Notes: generated from the letters alone by a model not told the origin. Positions 9,222 through 19,667 are shown, numbered from the stretch's first letter. The stretch: 58,991 nt of DNA from Hyphomicrobiales bacterium (GCA_015490455.1 WFXU01000003.1:1-58991), one strand, 5' to 3'. A program made the numbers and translations.

Positions 9222-10754
9222 ATGAAAAAAATAATTAATGAGTTAGAAAAAAGGCGTCAGCAGGCGCGATTGGGGGGAGGGCAGGCGCGAATAAAAAGGC
9301 AGCATGAAAAGGGTAAATTAACCGCCAGAGAGCGGCTTGATATTTTGTTAGATGAAGATTCATTTGAAGAATATGATATGTTCGTCACTCATCGCTGTAA
9401 TGATTTTGGCATGGAAAAACAGCAAGTTGCCGGCGATGGTGTGGTAACAGGATGGGGAACGATTAACGGGCGTATGGTCTATGTTTTTTCTCAGGATTTT
9501 ACGGTTTTTGGCGGCTCTTTAAGCGAAACCCATGCGCAAAAAATATGTAAAATTATGGATTTGGCTGTGCAAAATGGTGCCCCCATTATTGGCCTTAATG
9601 ATAGTGGAGGGGCACGTATTCAGGAGGGCGTTGCCTCTCTTGGTGGCTATGCCGAAGTTTTTTGGCGCAATGCTCAGGCCTCAGGTTCCATTCCCCAAAT
9701 TTCAGCTATTATGGGGCCCTGCGCCGGAGGGGCTGTTTATTCGCCGGCTATGACCGATTTTATTTATATGGTCAAAGATAGTTCATATATGTTTGTAACC
9801 GGTCCGGATGTTGTAAAAACTGTAACCAATGAAATAGTTACGGCAGAAGAGCTGGGTGGGGCCAATACACATATAAAAAAATCTTCGGTTGCCGATGCAG
9901 CCTTTGAAAATGATATTGAGACATTAATTGCAATTCGTCGCCTATTTTCATTTTTGCCTATGAATTCGCGGGAAAAAGCACCATTCCTAAAAACTGAAGA
10001 TGATAAAAACAGAATTGACTATAGTCTTGACAGTATAATTCCCAAAAATGCCAATCAGCCATATGATATGCATGAAATAGTAGAAAAAATTGCCGATGAG
10101 GGGGATTTTTTAGAATTACAGGCAGAACATGCAAAAAATATTATAATTGGCTTTCTGCGTCTTGATGGTGAGGTTGTTGGTCTTATTGCCAATCAGCCAA
10201 TGGTGCTTGCGGGTTGTTTGGATATAAATGCTTCAAAGAAGGCTGCGCGTTTTATTCGCTTTTGTGATTGTTTTAATATTCCCATTTTAACCCTTGTTGA
10301 TGTGCCAGGTTTTTTGCCTGGCACCGATCAGGAATATGGCGGTATTATTAAACATGGAGCAAAATTATTATTTGCTTATGCTCAGGCTAGCGTTCCTAAA
10401 GTTACGTTAATTACGCGCAAAGCCTACGGTGGCGCTTATGATGTGATGGCTTCAAAACATATTCGTGCAGATGTAAATTATGCCTGGCCAAGCGCGGAAA
10501 TTGCGGTGATGGGAGCAAAGGGGGCGGTTGAAATTCTTTATCGTAATGAATTAGGAGATGCAGAAAAAATAGCTCAGCGAACAGAACAATATGAAAAACG
10601 TTTTGCTAATCCATTTATTGCCGCAGAGCGCGGCTTTATTGATGATGTGATAATGCCGCATAATAGTAGGAAACGTCTAATAAGGGCATTTTCAACTTTG
10701 AAAAATAAACAAATGCAAATGCCACCTAAAAAACATGATAATATTCCCCTTTAG
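9222..10754 (+). CDS. pccB: Propionyl-CoA carboxylase beta subunit
   Basis: The 510-residue protein is a biotin-dependent carboxyltransferase subunit. The N-terminal half has [13 protein letters not shown] and the acyl-CoA oxyanion site [12 protein letters not shown]. The C-terminal half has [29 protein letters not shown] split across adjacent motifs, and [11 protein letters not shown] for the carboxybiotin side. Sequence and length fit PccB, which carboxylates propionyl-CoA to methylmalonyl-CoA together with PccA. The ATG at 9222 follows a long purine-rich stretch that can serve as ribosome binding site. pccA begins 52 nt downstream, so they form an operon. A methylmalonyl-CoA mutase gene, often next in line, is not in the window. 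Confidence 0.94.
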   Translation: MKKIINELEKRRQQARLGGGQARIKRQHEKGKLTARERLDILLDEDSFEEYDMFVTHRCNDFGMEKQQVAGDGVVTGWGTINGRMVYVFSQDFTVFGGSLSETHAQKICKIMDLAVQNGAPIIGLNDSGGARIQEGVASLGGYAEVFWRNAQASGSIPQISAIMGPCAGGAVYSPAMTDFIYMVKDSSYMFVTGPDVVKTVTNEIVTAEELGGANTHIKKSSVADAAFENDIETLIAIRRLFSFLPMNSREKAPFLKTEDDKNRIDYSLDSIIPKNANQPYDMHEIVEKIADEGDFLELQAEHAKNIIIGFLRLDGEVVGLIANQPMVLAGCLDINASKKAARFIRFCDCFNIPILTLVDVPGFLPGTDQEYGGIIKHGAKLLFAYAQASVPKVTLITRKAYGGAYDVMASKHIRADVNYAWPSAEIAVMGAKGAVEILYRNELGDAEKIAQRTEQYEKRFANPFIAAERGFIDDVIMPHNSRKRLIRAFSTLKNKQMQMPPKKHDNIPL

Positions 10755-10806
10755 ATTAGAAAAGGGAAATAAAATTAGCTAAGTTAAGTTGGCAGGGGAG
10801 GGAGTT

Positions 10807-12792
10807 ATGTTCAAAAAAATCCTTATTGCAAATAGGGGGGAAATTGCCGTTAGAATAATAAAAACTGCCAAAAAAATGGGAGTAAAGACAGTTGCAATTT
10901 ATTCAGATGCTGACGAAGAATCCTTACACGTCTCAAATGCTGATGAAGCAATATATATTGGAGCCTCTAGTGCCAGTGAAAGCTATCTGAATATTGATAA
11001 AATTATTAAAGCATGTAAGCAAACAGGAGCTGAGGCTGTGCATCCGGGTTATGGCTTTCTTTCAGAAAATCCCTTTTTTTGTGAATCCCTTGAAAAGGAA
11101 AATATTGTTTTTATTGGCCCAAATAGCGAAGCCATCAGGGCAATGGGTGATAAGATAACTTCAAAGGAGATTGCTAAAGGGGCGGGTGTTTCAATTATTC
11201 CCGGCTATATGGGTTTGATTGAAAATGCCGAACAGGCAGTGAAAATTGCTAACCAAATCACCTACCCAATAATGATAAAGGCTTCAGCGGGGGGCGGGGG
11301 TAAGGGAATGAGAATTGCCTATAATGATGCAGAAACTATTGAAGGTTTTGCCAGAGCTAAATCAGAGGCTGGCGCTTCTTTTGCTGATGATAGGATATTT
11401 ATTGAAAAATATATTGAAAAACCGCGCCATATTGAAATTCAGGTGCTTGGGGATAAGTTTGGCAATATAATTTATCTGGGCGAAAGGGAATGTTCAATTC
11501 AAAGGCGCAATCAAAAAATAATTGAGGAAGCCCCCAGCCCCTTTCTTGATGAAGAAACGCGAAAAAAAATGGGCGAGCAAGCAATTATGCTGGCCAAAGC
11601 AGTTGACTATTATTCGGCGGGGACGGTTGAATTTATAGTAGATAAAGAGAAGAATTTTTATTTTTTGGAAATGAATACTCGCCTGCAAGTTGAACATCCA
11701 GTAACTGAACTGGTTACAAATATTGATCTGGTTGAGCAAATGTTACAAATTGCAGCCGGCAAAAAATTACAAATAGCGCAGGAAGATATTAAATTAGTAG
11801 GCTCGGCAATTGAATGTCGCATATATGCAGAAGATCCAAAGAGAAATTTCCTACCCTCCACCGGTCGCTTAAAAACTTATCGTCCCCCAAAGGAAATATT
11901 TTCAGATAGGTTAATAGTTCGTAATGATAGTGGTGTTTATGAAGGGGCAGTTATTTCTCCCTTTTATGACCCAATGATTGCTAAATTATGCACTTTTGCG
12001 CCTTCTCGTAAAGAAGCAATAAATTTAATGCAAAATGCTCTAAGCGAATTTGCGCTTGAAGGGGTAGGCAATAATATTGATTTTTTACAAACAGTTATGG
12101 GGCAAAAACGCTTTCAAAAAGGTGATATAAGCACCGCCTATATTGCCGAAGAATTTGCGAATGGTTTTTCTGGAGCGAAGTTAAATAAGGAACAATTGCA
12201 AAATGTGCTTATTACAATTGCCCTGATGCAATATAGGCTTGATGAGCGAATGGGGCAGATAAAAAATAATTATATGGAATGGGTAATATTTATCAAAAAT
12301 AAGCAATATGAAATATCTGTGAAAAAGAATAATAGTGGCTGGCATGTTAAAATAGATAATAATGAAGTTCATCTTTCTGATTTTTTATGGCGCTTTGGCG
12401 CAATAATTGCGAAGATTATTTATGATAAGGAAAATGAGACAATATTAAAAGTTAATCGACAGAATGCAATTTTTAATATTCGTTATTTGGGGGCTGATAT
12501 AAGTGCAATAATTTTGCCAAAAAAAATTGCCCATTTAATGAAATATATGCCGCAAAAAGCACCACCTGATATGAGTAGATTTTTGCTTTGTCCAATGCCC
12601 GGACAAATTAGCCGAATCGACGTAAAAGAAGGCGATATTGTTGAAGAGGGGCAGAGTTTGGCAATTATTGAAGCAATGAAAATGGAAAATATTCTTTATG
12701 CCAGTAAGCGGGGAAGGGTTAAAAAATTAAATATTGAGCTTGGCTCAATTTTAGCAGTTGATGAGATAATAATTGAGTTTGAAGAGGTCTAA
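10807..12792 (+). CDS. pccA: Propionyl-CoA carboxylase alpha subunit (biotin carboxylase and biotin carrier)
   Basis: The 661-residue protein begins with the biotin carboxylase signature KILIANRGEIAVRI. The ATP-grasp part follows, with KASAGGGGKGMRIA, GERECSIQRRNQKIIEEAPS and EMNTRLQVEHPVTE. A linker domain and a C-terminal biotinyl domain come next; the biotin-accepting lysine is about K625 in EAMKMEN. Pairing with pccB and the domain order identify it as PccA rather than stand-alone AccC. I chose ATG at 10807 because a GGGGAGGG ribosome binding site precedes it and the protein then starts at the conserved motif; an upstream in-frame TTG at 10789 overlaps that site. The product feeds odd-chain and branched-chain carbon into the B12-dependent methylmalonyl pathway. 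Confidence 0.94.
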   Translation: MFKKILIANRGEIAVRIIKTAKKMGVKTVAIYSDADEESLHVSNADEAIYIGASSASESYLNIDKIIKACKQTGAEAVHPGYGFLSENPFFCESLEKENIVFIGPNSEAIRAMGDKITSKEIAKGAGVSIIPGYMGLIENAEQAVKIANQITYPIMIKASAGGGGKGMRIAYNDAETIEGFARAKSEAGASFADDRIFIEKYIEKPRHIEIQVLGDKFGNIIYLGERECSIQRRNQKIIEEAPSPFLDEETRKKMGEQAIMLAKAVDYYSAGTVEFIVDKEKNFYFLEMNTRLQVEHPVTELVTNIDLVEQMLQIAAGKKLQIAQEDIKLVGSAIECRIYAEDPKRNFLPSTGRLKTYRPPKEIFSDRLIVRNDSGVYEGAVISPFYDPMIAKLCTFAPSRKEAINLMQNALSEFALEGVGNNIDFLQTVMGQKRFQKGDISTAYIAEEFANGFSGAKLNKEQLQNVLITIALMQYRLDERMGQIKNNYMEWVIFIKNKQYEISVKKNNSGWHVKIDNNEVHLSDFLWRFGAIIAKIIYDKENETILKVNRQNAIFNIRYLGADISAIILPKKIAHLMKYMPQKAPPDMSRFLLCPMPGQISRIDVKEGDIVEEGQSLAIIEAMKMENILYASKRGRVKKLNIELGSILAVDEIIIEFEEV

Positions 12793-12893
12793 TCCTTGTA
12801 ACTCTATTTTCTATTCTTATTTAATAATTACATTAATATTGCTTGTGCAAATGGTGCGGCGTTGTGTGACGTAGCTAGGGCTTTGGTATCAGC

Positions 12894-12920
12894 AGATTAG
12901 TTAGCTGATGGAGATTAGTT
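12894..12920. promoter_or_regulatory. Pair of direct repeats upstream of degP, possible regulator site
   Basis: AGATTAGTT occurs at 12894-12902 and again at 12912-12920, 18 bp apart, and each copy is followed by a similar CTGAT or CTTGAT. A short inverted repeat, ATCAGC and GCTGAT, overlaps the first copy. The site lies about 150 bp ahead of degP, which is followed by a two-component pair. OmpR-type regulators often bind direct repeats, so this could be an operator, but that is inference. Confidence 0.3.
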
Positions 12921-13071
12921 GCTTGATTTAGAGACTAATTTTTAGCAATTTTCTTCCATTCTTATGCCACATTTTTGCCCGCAACATTACCAAATTGTAA
13001 TATTGATGTCACGAAACGGAAAGGTAGGAACTAATATAACTATTTTGAAAATTTAACAGTTGGAGATGATA

Positions 13072-14553
13072 ATGAAAAATTTAATAATGCCTGCCACTCG
13101 CTTAATTGGAGTTTCTGCTTTGAGTATTTCTATGGCGCTTGGCTCGGTTGGAGCAACGTCTTTAATAGCAACGGGGGCAATTGCGCAAACAGAAATTCAG
13201 CCTACAATACCGGCTTCATTTGCTGATTTGGTAGAATCGGTAAAACCAGCAGTGGTTTCAATTCAGGTTGAGGGCAAAGAACAAATAAGCCGTTTTGGAC
13301 GCTCCTATGGATTTAATTTTGATTTTCCTGATTTGCCCCAAGATCACCCATTTAGACGTTTTTTTGAGGAATTTGGCTCACCATATAGAATGCCCGTTCC
13401 AAAGGAGCGCATTTTCCAGGCGGCCGGCTCAGGTTTTGTAATTTCTACCGATGGTTATATTGTTACCAATAATCACGTGGTTGAAAATGCCGATAAGGTT
13501 ACAGTCATATTTGATAATGGCGATGAATTAGAGGCGCAGATTATCGGCACTGATGTGCGCACCGATTTAGCGTTGTTAAAAGTTGATAGTGATAAGGAAT
13601 TGCCCTTTGTTGAATTTGCCAAAGATGAGGGTAGGATTGGCGATTGGGTAATTGCGGTTGGTAATCCATTTGGGCTTGGATCATCAGTAACAGCGGGAAT
13701 AATTTCAGCGCGCGGACGCGATATTAATGTAAATTCCTATGGTGATTTTTTGCAAATTGACGCAGCGATAAATAGGGGTAATTCCGGCGGTCCAGCCTTT
13801 AACCTAAAGGGTGAGGTTGTTGGGGTTAATACGGCTATTTTCTCACCTACTGGTGGTAATGTTGGTATTGCCTTTGCAATTCCCAGCACAATTGTGCAGC
13901 AAATTGTAGAGGACCTAAAGGATGATGGGGTTGTAACGCGCGGATTTTTGGGCGTTTCAATTCAGGATGTAACCAGAGATATTGCCGATTCTGTGGGTTT
14001 GCCAACCGCACGTGGGGCGCTTGTAACTCAGCCAACTAAAGGTGCACCAGCCCTAAAAGCGGGTATTAAATCTGGTGATATTATTGTGGAGGTAAATGGC
14101 GAGCCTATTGATGATGCCAAAGATCTTTCACGCAAAATTGGTTCTATTGCTCCAGGAGAAAGGGTGAATGTTAAAGTTTGGCGTAATGGAAGAAATATTG
14201 AATTTAATGTCAAATTGGCAACTCTTGATGAGAAAATGGCGCAGGCGCCAAACCAAAGACCCCCTACACCTGATTATCAGATAGAGCCGGAACTATCTTC
14301 CATTGGTCTTATTGTCAGCCCAAATAAAAATGGTGACGGACTATTGATTGAGGATGTAGAGGAAGGCAGCAGAGCCGCTAATAAGGGGTTAAGAGCCGGT
14401 GATGTAATTTTGGAAGTAGATAATTTGCCGGTTAATAATATTATGCAATTAGAGGAAATTTTAGATCGGGTCAGATCTGAAAAACGCGCAACCGTGTTAA
14501 TTAAGGCGGAGCGTGGAGGAAATATTAGGTTTATTGGTTTGCCCCTAGACTAA
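13072..14553 (+). CDS. degP: Do-family periplasmic serine protease (DegP/HtrA)
   Basis: The protein of about 493 residues has a signal peptide ending near GAIAQ. A trypsin-like protease domain carries the catalytic triad at about H135 (TNNHVVEN), D165 (RTDLALLKV) and S238 (RGNSGGPAF). Two PDZ domains follow, at about 280-370 and 400-490. It degrades or refolds damaged envelope proteins in the periplasm. I chose ATG at 13072, since GGAG lies 6 nt upstream; ATG 13066 and TTG 13060 are in frame but overlap that site. It ends in a strong hairpin terminator, and a response regulator and kinase follow. That arrangement hints that the two-component system could sense envelope stress; this is inference. 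Confidence 0.94.
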   Translation: MKNLIMPATRLIGVSALSISMALGSVGATSLIATGAIAQTEIQPTIPASFADLVESVKPAVVSIQVEGKEQISRFGRSYGFNFDFPDLPQDHPFRRFFEEFGSPYRMPVPKERIFQAAGSGFVISTDGYIVTNNHVVENADKVTVIFDNGDELEAQIIGTDVRTDLALLKVDSDKELPFVEFAKDEGRIGDWVIAVGNPFGLGSSVTAGIISARGRDINVNSYGDFLQIDAAINRGNSGGPAFNLKGEVVGVNTAIFSPTGGNVGIAFAIPSTIVQQIVEDLKDDGVVTRGFLGVSIQDVTRDIADSVGLPTARGALVTQPTKGAPALKAGIKSGDIIVEVNGEPIDDAKDLSRKIGSIAPGERVNVKVWRNGRNIEFNVKLATLDEKMAQAPNQRPPTPDYQIEPELSSIGLIVSPNKNGDGLLIEDVEEGSRAANKGLRAGDVILEVDNLPVNNIMQLEEILDRVRSEKRATVLIKAERGGNIRFIGLPLD

Positions 14554-14573
14554 TAAAGACCAATAAACCATTT

Positions 14574-14603
14574 TCGGCCTCAAATTCCCCCGTTTGAGGC
14601 CGA
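14574..14603 (+). terminator. Hairpin terminator after degP
   Basis: TCGGCCTCAAA at 14574-14584 pairs perfectly with TTTGAGGCCGA at 14593-14603 across an 8-nt C-rich loop, starting 21 nt after the degP stop. The following sequence is AT-rich (TTTAATAATA) but not a pure T run. It should end or reduce transcription between degP and the response regulator. Confidence 0.8.
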
Positions 14604-14665
14604 TTTAATAATAGGGTCGAGGAATATTTAGCAAAATATTTAGGGCAGAAAATGCGGACGGAAAT

Positions 14666-15340
14666 ATGAAAATATTACTGGTCGAAGATGATAGAGAGGC
14701 TGCCTCTTATCTATTGCAAGCGCTTGATGAAGCAGGACATGTAACTCACCATGCAACGGATGGGGAAACGGGCTATGCTATGGCGAGCGATATGGATTAT
14801 GATGTGTTAATTATTGACCGTATGCTGCCGCGCCGCGATGGGCTTTCAATAATTGAGAGCCTTCGGGCGGAGGGGAATAAAACTCCGGTGCTTATTTTAT
14901 CAGCACTTGGTGAAGTTGATGATCGTGTGACAGGTTTACGCTCGGGAGGAGATGATTATCTTACCAAACCTTATGCTTTTTCTGAATTATTAGCGCGGGT
15001 TGAGATTTTGGCGCGTCGCTCTAATCCGCTGGAAAATACCAATATTTTTCAGGTTGGAACTCTAACTTTAGACAGGCTATCACGTAAGGTTAAGCGCGAT
15101 GGAAAGGAGATATTATTGCAACCGCGTGAATTTCGCTTATTAGAATATTTAATGAAACATTCAGGACAGGTTGTTACACGCACCATGCTGTTAGAAAATG
15201 TATGGGATTATCATTTTGATCCACAAACAAATGTTATTGATGTGCATATTTCGCGTCTCAGAGCAAAAATAGATAAGGGGTTTGAGCCGGCGCTTTTACG
15301 CACTATTCGTGGTGCGGGGTATATGATAAATGACAGCTAA
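14666..15340 (+). CDS. OmpR-family response regulator
   Basis: The 224-residue protein has a receiver domain (about 1-115) with acidic residues E7, D8 and D9, phosphoacceptor D51 in LIIDRMLP and K101 in TKPYAF. A winged-helix DNA-binding domain (about 128-222) follows, with the motifs LQPREFRLLEYLM and DVHISRLRAKID. It regulates transcription when phosphorylated, almost certainly by the kinase encoded next, whose start overlaps this stop by 11 nt. The degP upstream and glnE downstream placement is shared with other Hyphomicrobiales, as I recall. The regulon is unknown; degP is a plausible target. I do not assign a gene symbol. Confidence 0.92.
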   Translation: MKILLVEDDREAASYLLQALDEAGHVTHHATDGETGYAMASDMDYDVLIIDRMLPRRDGLSIIESLRAEGNKTPVLILSALGEVDDRVTGLRSGGDDYLTKPYAFSELLARVEILARRSNPLENTNIFQVGTLTLDRLSRKVKRDGKEILLQPREFRLLEYLMKHSGQVVTRTMLLENVWDYHFDPQTNVIDVHISRLRAKIDKGFEPALLRTIRGAGYMINDS

Positions 15341-16745
15341 GCCAAGATTTTTGCGCCTTTGGCGCACAACTACCTTTCGTTTGACTGCAATTTTTATTCT
15401 TATTTTTGTCTTGGCTTCAATTAGCCTGCTTGCCTTTATGGCTTATCAATCTTCAATACAAATTCAGCGCTCACAAGCGCAGGCAATTTTGCGCGAGATT
15501 AATGAATTAAAAAGATTAGAGAAAAGACGCTCAATTCGCGCAGTTGCCAATGCGGTGCAAAATTTAGCCAGAAGACCCGGTAAGGGCATATATTATCTTG
15601 GCGATAATCAGGGGCGGATGCTGGTTGGCAATTTTTCTAGCTTTCCAAGAAATGTATTATTGCGCGATGGAATTTATACTATTGATTATAAGCAAGAGCT
15701 TGTTTTTTTTGATAATGATAATCGTAAACGTAAAAAGGGATATGCGCTAATATATTCAATTGGCTTAAATGATGGTTTTCGCCTCATTGTCGGGCGTGAT
15801 ATTGTTGAAAGGCGCGGCTATACGGCGATTATTTTTCGTGGCTTTCTGTTTGGAGTAATTGGTATAGTTATTCTCTCTCTTATAACTGGCGGGCTGACAG
15901 CGATGCGGGTTTTGCGACGAATTGATATAATTTCCAATACTTCTGAAAAAATAATGACGGGTAATTTATCAGAACGTATTCCGGTTACAAAACGCAATGA
16001 TGAATTTGATCGTCTGGCAACTTCCCTGAATAATATGCTGGATAGGATTGAGCAATTAATGATTGGTCTTAAGGAAGTTAGCGATAATGTTGCCCACGAT
16101 CTTAAAACCCCCCTAACCAGAATGCGCAATAAGGCAGAGGCGGCGCTACGGAAAGGGGCAAGTGATAAGGACAGAATAAGAGCATTAGAAGAGAATATTA
16201 AGGAAAGTGATCAATTAATAAAAATATTTAATGCCCTATTATTAATTGCAAGAATTAAAGCGGGCACTCCTTCAGGCTCTTTCAAACAATTTGACGTTAA
16301 TGAAGTGGTAAATGATATAGCCGACCTTTATTCTCCCCTTGCTGAAGAAGAGGGATATGAATTAGAGACAAAAATAAGCGGCTCAATGATCATTATTGCA
16401 AATCGTGAACTGATAATGCAAGCACTTGTTAATTTGCTGGAGAACGCTATAAAATATGCCGGCGGGGGGGAGCAAAAAAATATTAAAATATTTCTGGCGA
16501 CAAGAGAAATAAATGATAGGGTTGAAATTGAGGTTGCAGATAATGGGCGTGGTATTCCCAAAAAGGACATTGAAAGAGCAACTGAGCGTTTTGTTAGATT
16601 GGAAAAAAGCCGTTCAGATCCCGGCTTTGGACTCGGTCTGGCGCTTGTTAAAGCGGTGGCAAAATTACATAATGGCCAACTTATTCTTAGAGATAATCAA
16701 CCCGGACTTAGGGCAATTATTTCATTGCCAAAAGGCAAAAATTGA
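15330..16745 (+). CDS. Membrane sensor histidine kinase
   Basis: The 471-residue protein has two membrane helices (about 18-40 and 165-192) flanking a periplasmic sensor region of about 125 residues. A HAMP domain follows at about 193-245, then the phosphoacceptor histidine H256 in NVAHDLKTPLTR. The ATPase domain has the N box (LVNLLENAIKYA), the D box (VADNGRGIP) and the G box (GFGLGLALVKAV). The ATG start overlaps the response regulator stop by 11 nt, so the two are translationally coupled. The signal sensed cannot be deduced; the periplasmic region is rich in arginine and lysine. glnE starts 21 nt downstream, so the three may share a transcript. Confidence 0.92.
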   Translation: MTAKPRFLRLWRTTTFRLTAIFILIFVLASISLLAFMAYQSSIQIQRSQAQAILREINELKRLEKRRSIRAVANAVQNLARRPGKGIYYLGDNQGRMLVGNFSSFPRNVLLRDGIYTIDYKQELVFFDNDNRKRKKGYALIYSIGLNDGFRLIVGRDIVERRGYTAIIFRGFLFGVIGIVILSLITGGLTAMRVLRRIDIISNTSEKIMTGNLSERIPVTKRNDEFDRLATSLNNMLDRIEQLMIGLKEVSDNVAHDLKTPLTRMRNKAEAALRKGASDKDRIRALEENIKESDQLIKIFNALLLIARIKAGTPSGSFKQFDVNEVVNDIADLYSPLAEEEGYELETKISGSMIIIANRELIMQALVNLLENAIKYAGGGEQKNIKIFLATREINDRVEIEVADNGRGIPKKDIERATERFVRLEKSRSDPGFGLGLALVKAVAKLHNGQLILRDNQPGLRAIISLPKGKN

Positions 16746-16766
16746 TTTTTCCTTAGGGGCAATTTG

Positions 16767-19667
16767 ATGCGCTTAATTGATCAATTAAAGCCCCTACCTA
16801 ATATTGATAAAGAAAGAGCTAGACCCTATAAATCTTTTTTAGAAACTCTCTCTAAGGAGCAAAAAGAAATAATTATAAGGGCAGAGTCAACCCTAAAACC
16901 AATTCTTAGCTATTCTTCTTACCTATTTGATTTATCTATAAAAAATACTGATTTTTTAATTAATGCTCTAAATAATATATTAGAAGAGCAAATAGAAATA
17001 ATAAAAACTGAGGTCAAGCGCTCTGCTCATTTAGCTAGCGATAAGGAGGAATTACAAAAAATATTACGCCGGGCAAAATCTAAATATGCGCTGCTTTTAG
17101 CAATAGCTGAATTGGGAGATGTAATATCAACAAAGAGAGCCAGTGCAATATTGGCTGAATTTGCTGATATTTCGCTTGAGTTGATTTTAGATTTTTTGAT
17201 TTCTGCCGCAGCCAAAAAGGGCAAAATAAATCTGCCGGCCAATAAGGCAAATGCGGCAAATTGCGGTTTAGCAATTTTTGCATTGGGTAAACATGGGGGA
17301 TGTGAATTAAATTATTCTTCCGATATAGATATTGTTGCCTTTTTTGATTTGCAAAAAAATATTTTGCCCAATTCAAGTGAGGCTGTGCAATTTTATTCGC
17401 GCATAATGCGCTCGCTTGTTTCTATAATGGAAGATAGAAGCGCAGATGGTTATGTTTTTCGCTGTGATTTACGTCTTCGTCCAGATCCTGGTTCAACCCC
17501 TGTGGCTATTTCTGTTGATGCGGCTTTATCTTATTATGAATCACGCGGGCAAAATTGGGAGCGGGCAGCTTGGATAAAGGCGCGTCCGGCAGCAGGGGAT
17601 AAGAATGTTGCAAAAGATTTTTTACGCCAATTAGTGCCCTTTATTTGGCGAAAACATCTTGATTTTGCAACTATTGCCGATATTCAGGCCATGAAGCGAC
17701 AAATAAATATTTCTAAAACTATAGGACAAGCCAGAGTTGAGGGGCATAATGTAAAATTAGGGCGCGGAGGAATACGCGAAATTGAATTTTTTGTGCAAAC
17801 TCAACAATTAATCGCCGGAGGTCGTGATGTTAATTTGCGTGAACGCGCGAGCACCAAAGCATTAAAGGCTTTGGCTAAGGCAAATTGGATTTCTAAAGAG
17901 GCCGAAAAGAATTTAACCAGAGCCTATTGGTATTTGCGGGCAGTTGAAAATCGCTTGCAAATGTTACGCGATGAACAAACGCATATTATGCCGGAAAAAA
18001 ATGAAAATATAGCAATAATAGCTAATTTAATGGGGGAGGGGGATGTTGAAAAATTTAAGCAAAAATATCGTAATTTTCTTGCCAGCACTATGAAATATTA
18101 TGCCGATTTATTTGCTGAACAAACTAGTTTGGCAAGTGATATTGGTAATTTAGTTTTTACGGGAACGGATGATGATCCGGCAACTTTAGATAGTTTAGAG
18201 GCTTTGGGCTTTAGAAATGCAAAATTAGCTTCAAGCACGATAAGAAAATGGCATTATGGCTCCTATCCTGCGACTAGGGCAAGTGCGGCACGCGCCCACC
18301 TAACCGAACTTTTGCCTTCTCTTTTAAGAATTCTTGCCAAAGGTGGAAATGCTGATGAAGCATTAGCACGCTTTGATCATTTTCTTTCAAAATTTCCAGC
18401 CGGTGTAGAGCTTTTTTCCCTTTTAAGAAATAATGAAAATATATGTCAAACCTTAGTCACCTTTATGGCCAGCGCGCCAAGAATGGCTGAAAAAGTAATT
18501 CAGCGCGCTCATGTTATGGACGGAATGATAGATCCTGCCTTTGTAAATGGCATTAGTGACGAAAAATTAATGCGGCAAAAAATAGAGGATTTTCTAGCGC
18601 AGGCAAACTCATTTGAAGATTTGATAGACAGGGCTCGAATAATCGGGCAGGAGCAAAAATTTCTTATTGGAGCGGGATTTATTGCCGCAACAATTAGTGC
18701 AGAGCGCGCAGGAGAACAATTTACAAATTTGGCGCAAACATTATTACAAAAACTATTCCTAGCGGTGCAAAAAGAATTTATAAAAAAACATGGGATTATA
18801 AGGGGAGCAAAATCTTCTTTATTGGCGTTTGGCAAAATGGCCAGTAGGGAAATGACAGCGACCTCAGATCTTGATTTTATTCTTCTTTATGATGCGCCAG
18901 AGCATAGTGAATATTCTGATGGAGAAAAAAAACTTGCCCTTAATCATTATTACTCGCGCCTTACGCAAAGATTATTAGCCGCTTTGAGCGCGCCAACCGC
19001 TGAAGGGGTGCTTTATGAAGCTGATATGCGTTTGCGCCCCTCTGGTAATGCGGGGCCTTTGGCAACTAGTTTTTCTGCATTTGTCAAATATCAAAAAGAA
19101 AAAGCCTGGACTTGGGAACATTTAGCCCTTACCCGTGCAAGAATTGTAGTATCAGAGGGCGATATGAAAAGAAAAGTTCATAAGGCGATTGATAATATTT
19201 TAGCTATGGATTTTGCGCCTGAAAAAATTATTACAGATGTTAAACATATGCAATCGCTAATTAGAAAGGAAAGAAAGGCGAAACATAAATTTGATCTGAA
19301 GCTAATTGAGGGTGGTCTAATTGATATTGAATTTTTAGTGCAAAGCGCTCAATTATTAGAGGGAAAGATTCTAAAAGACCCGCGCGCAAATATTGGAGAA
19401 AAAATCAGACAATTTGGCAGGGCTAAAATAATAAAAAATTACGAAAGATTGGCCGAAATTCATAATTGCTATAGTATAATTTTGCAGGCAATGAGCATAT
19501 GTTTGCCCGATCCGTTAAATTACTCATCATGGAGCGACGCTTTTAAGGATTTATTGGCGTTTCTTACCAACTACCCAAATTTTGAACTTTTGGAAAATGA
19601 CATTACAAAAATGGCTAAAAGTGTTACACAAATTGCAAATGAATATTATCAGTCTAAAACTATTTAG
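16767..19667 (+). CDS. glnE: Bifunctional glutamine synthetase adenylyltransferase/deadenylylase
   Basis: The protein of about 966 residues has two nucleotidyltransferase domains in tandem. The N-terminal domain has the metal-binding motif YSSDIDIV (about residue 190) and LRLRPDPGS. The C-terminal domain has ATSDLDFILLYD and MRLRPSGNAGPLA. GlnE adenylylates glutamine synthetase to turn it off and removes the AMP to turn it on, under control of PII proteins. The length is standard. I chose ATG at 16767, with AGGGG 9 nt upstream; the TTG immediately before it is also in frame. At the 3' end its TAG stop overlaps the TAA stop of the opposing histidine kinase, so the two genes converge with no space for a terminator. 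Confidence 0.95.
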   Translation: MRLIDQLKPLPNIDKERARPYKSFLETLSKEQKEIIIRAESTLKPILSYSSYLFDLSIKNTDFLINALNNILEEQIEIIKTEVKRSAHLASDKEELQKILRRAKSKYALLLAIAELGDVISTKRASAILAEFADISLELILDFLISAAAKKGKINLPANKANAANCGLAIFALGKHGGCELNYSSDIDIVAFFDLQKNILPNSSEAVQFYSRIMRSLVSIMEDRSADGYVFRCDLRLRPDPGSTPVAISVDAALSYYESRGQNWERAAWIKARPAAGDKNVAKDFLRQLVPFIWRKHLDFATIADIQAMKRQINISKTIGQARVEGHNVKLGRGGIREIEFFVQTQQLIAGGRDVNLRERASTKALKALAKANWISKEAEKNLTRAYWYLRAVENRLQMLRDEQTHIMPEKNENIAIIANLMGEGDVEKFKQKYRNFLASTMKYYADLFAEQTSLASDIGNLVFTGTDDDPATLDSLEALGFRNAKLASSTIRKWHYGSYPATRASAARAHLTELLPSLLRILAKGGNADEALARFDHFLSKFPAGVELFSLLRNNENICQTLVTFMASAPRMAEKVIQRAHVMDGMIDPAFVNGISDEKLMRQKIEDFLAQANSFEDLIDRARIIGQEQKFLIGAGFIAATISAERAGEQFTNLAQTLLQKLFLAVQKEFIKKHGIIRGAKSSLLAFGKMASREMTATSDLDFILLYDAPEHSEYSDGEKKLALNHYYSRLTQRLLAALSAPTAEGVLYEADMRLRPSGNAGPLATSFSAFVKYQKEKAWTWEHLALTRARIVVSEGDMKRKVHKAIDNILAMDFAPEKIITDVKHMQSLIRKERKAKHKFDLKLIEGGLIDIEFLVQSAQLLEGKILKDPRANIGEKIRQFGRAKIIKNYERLAEIHNCYSIILQAMSICLPDPLNYSSWSDAFKDLLAFLTNYPNFELLENDITKMAKSVTQIANEYYQSKTI

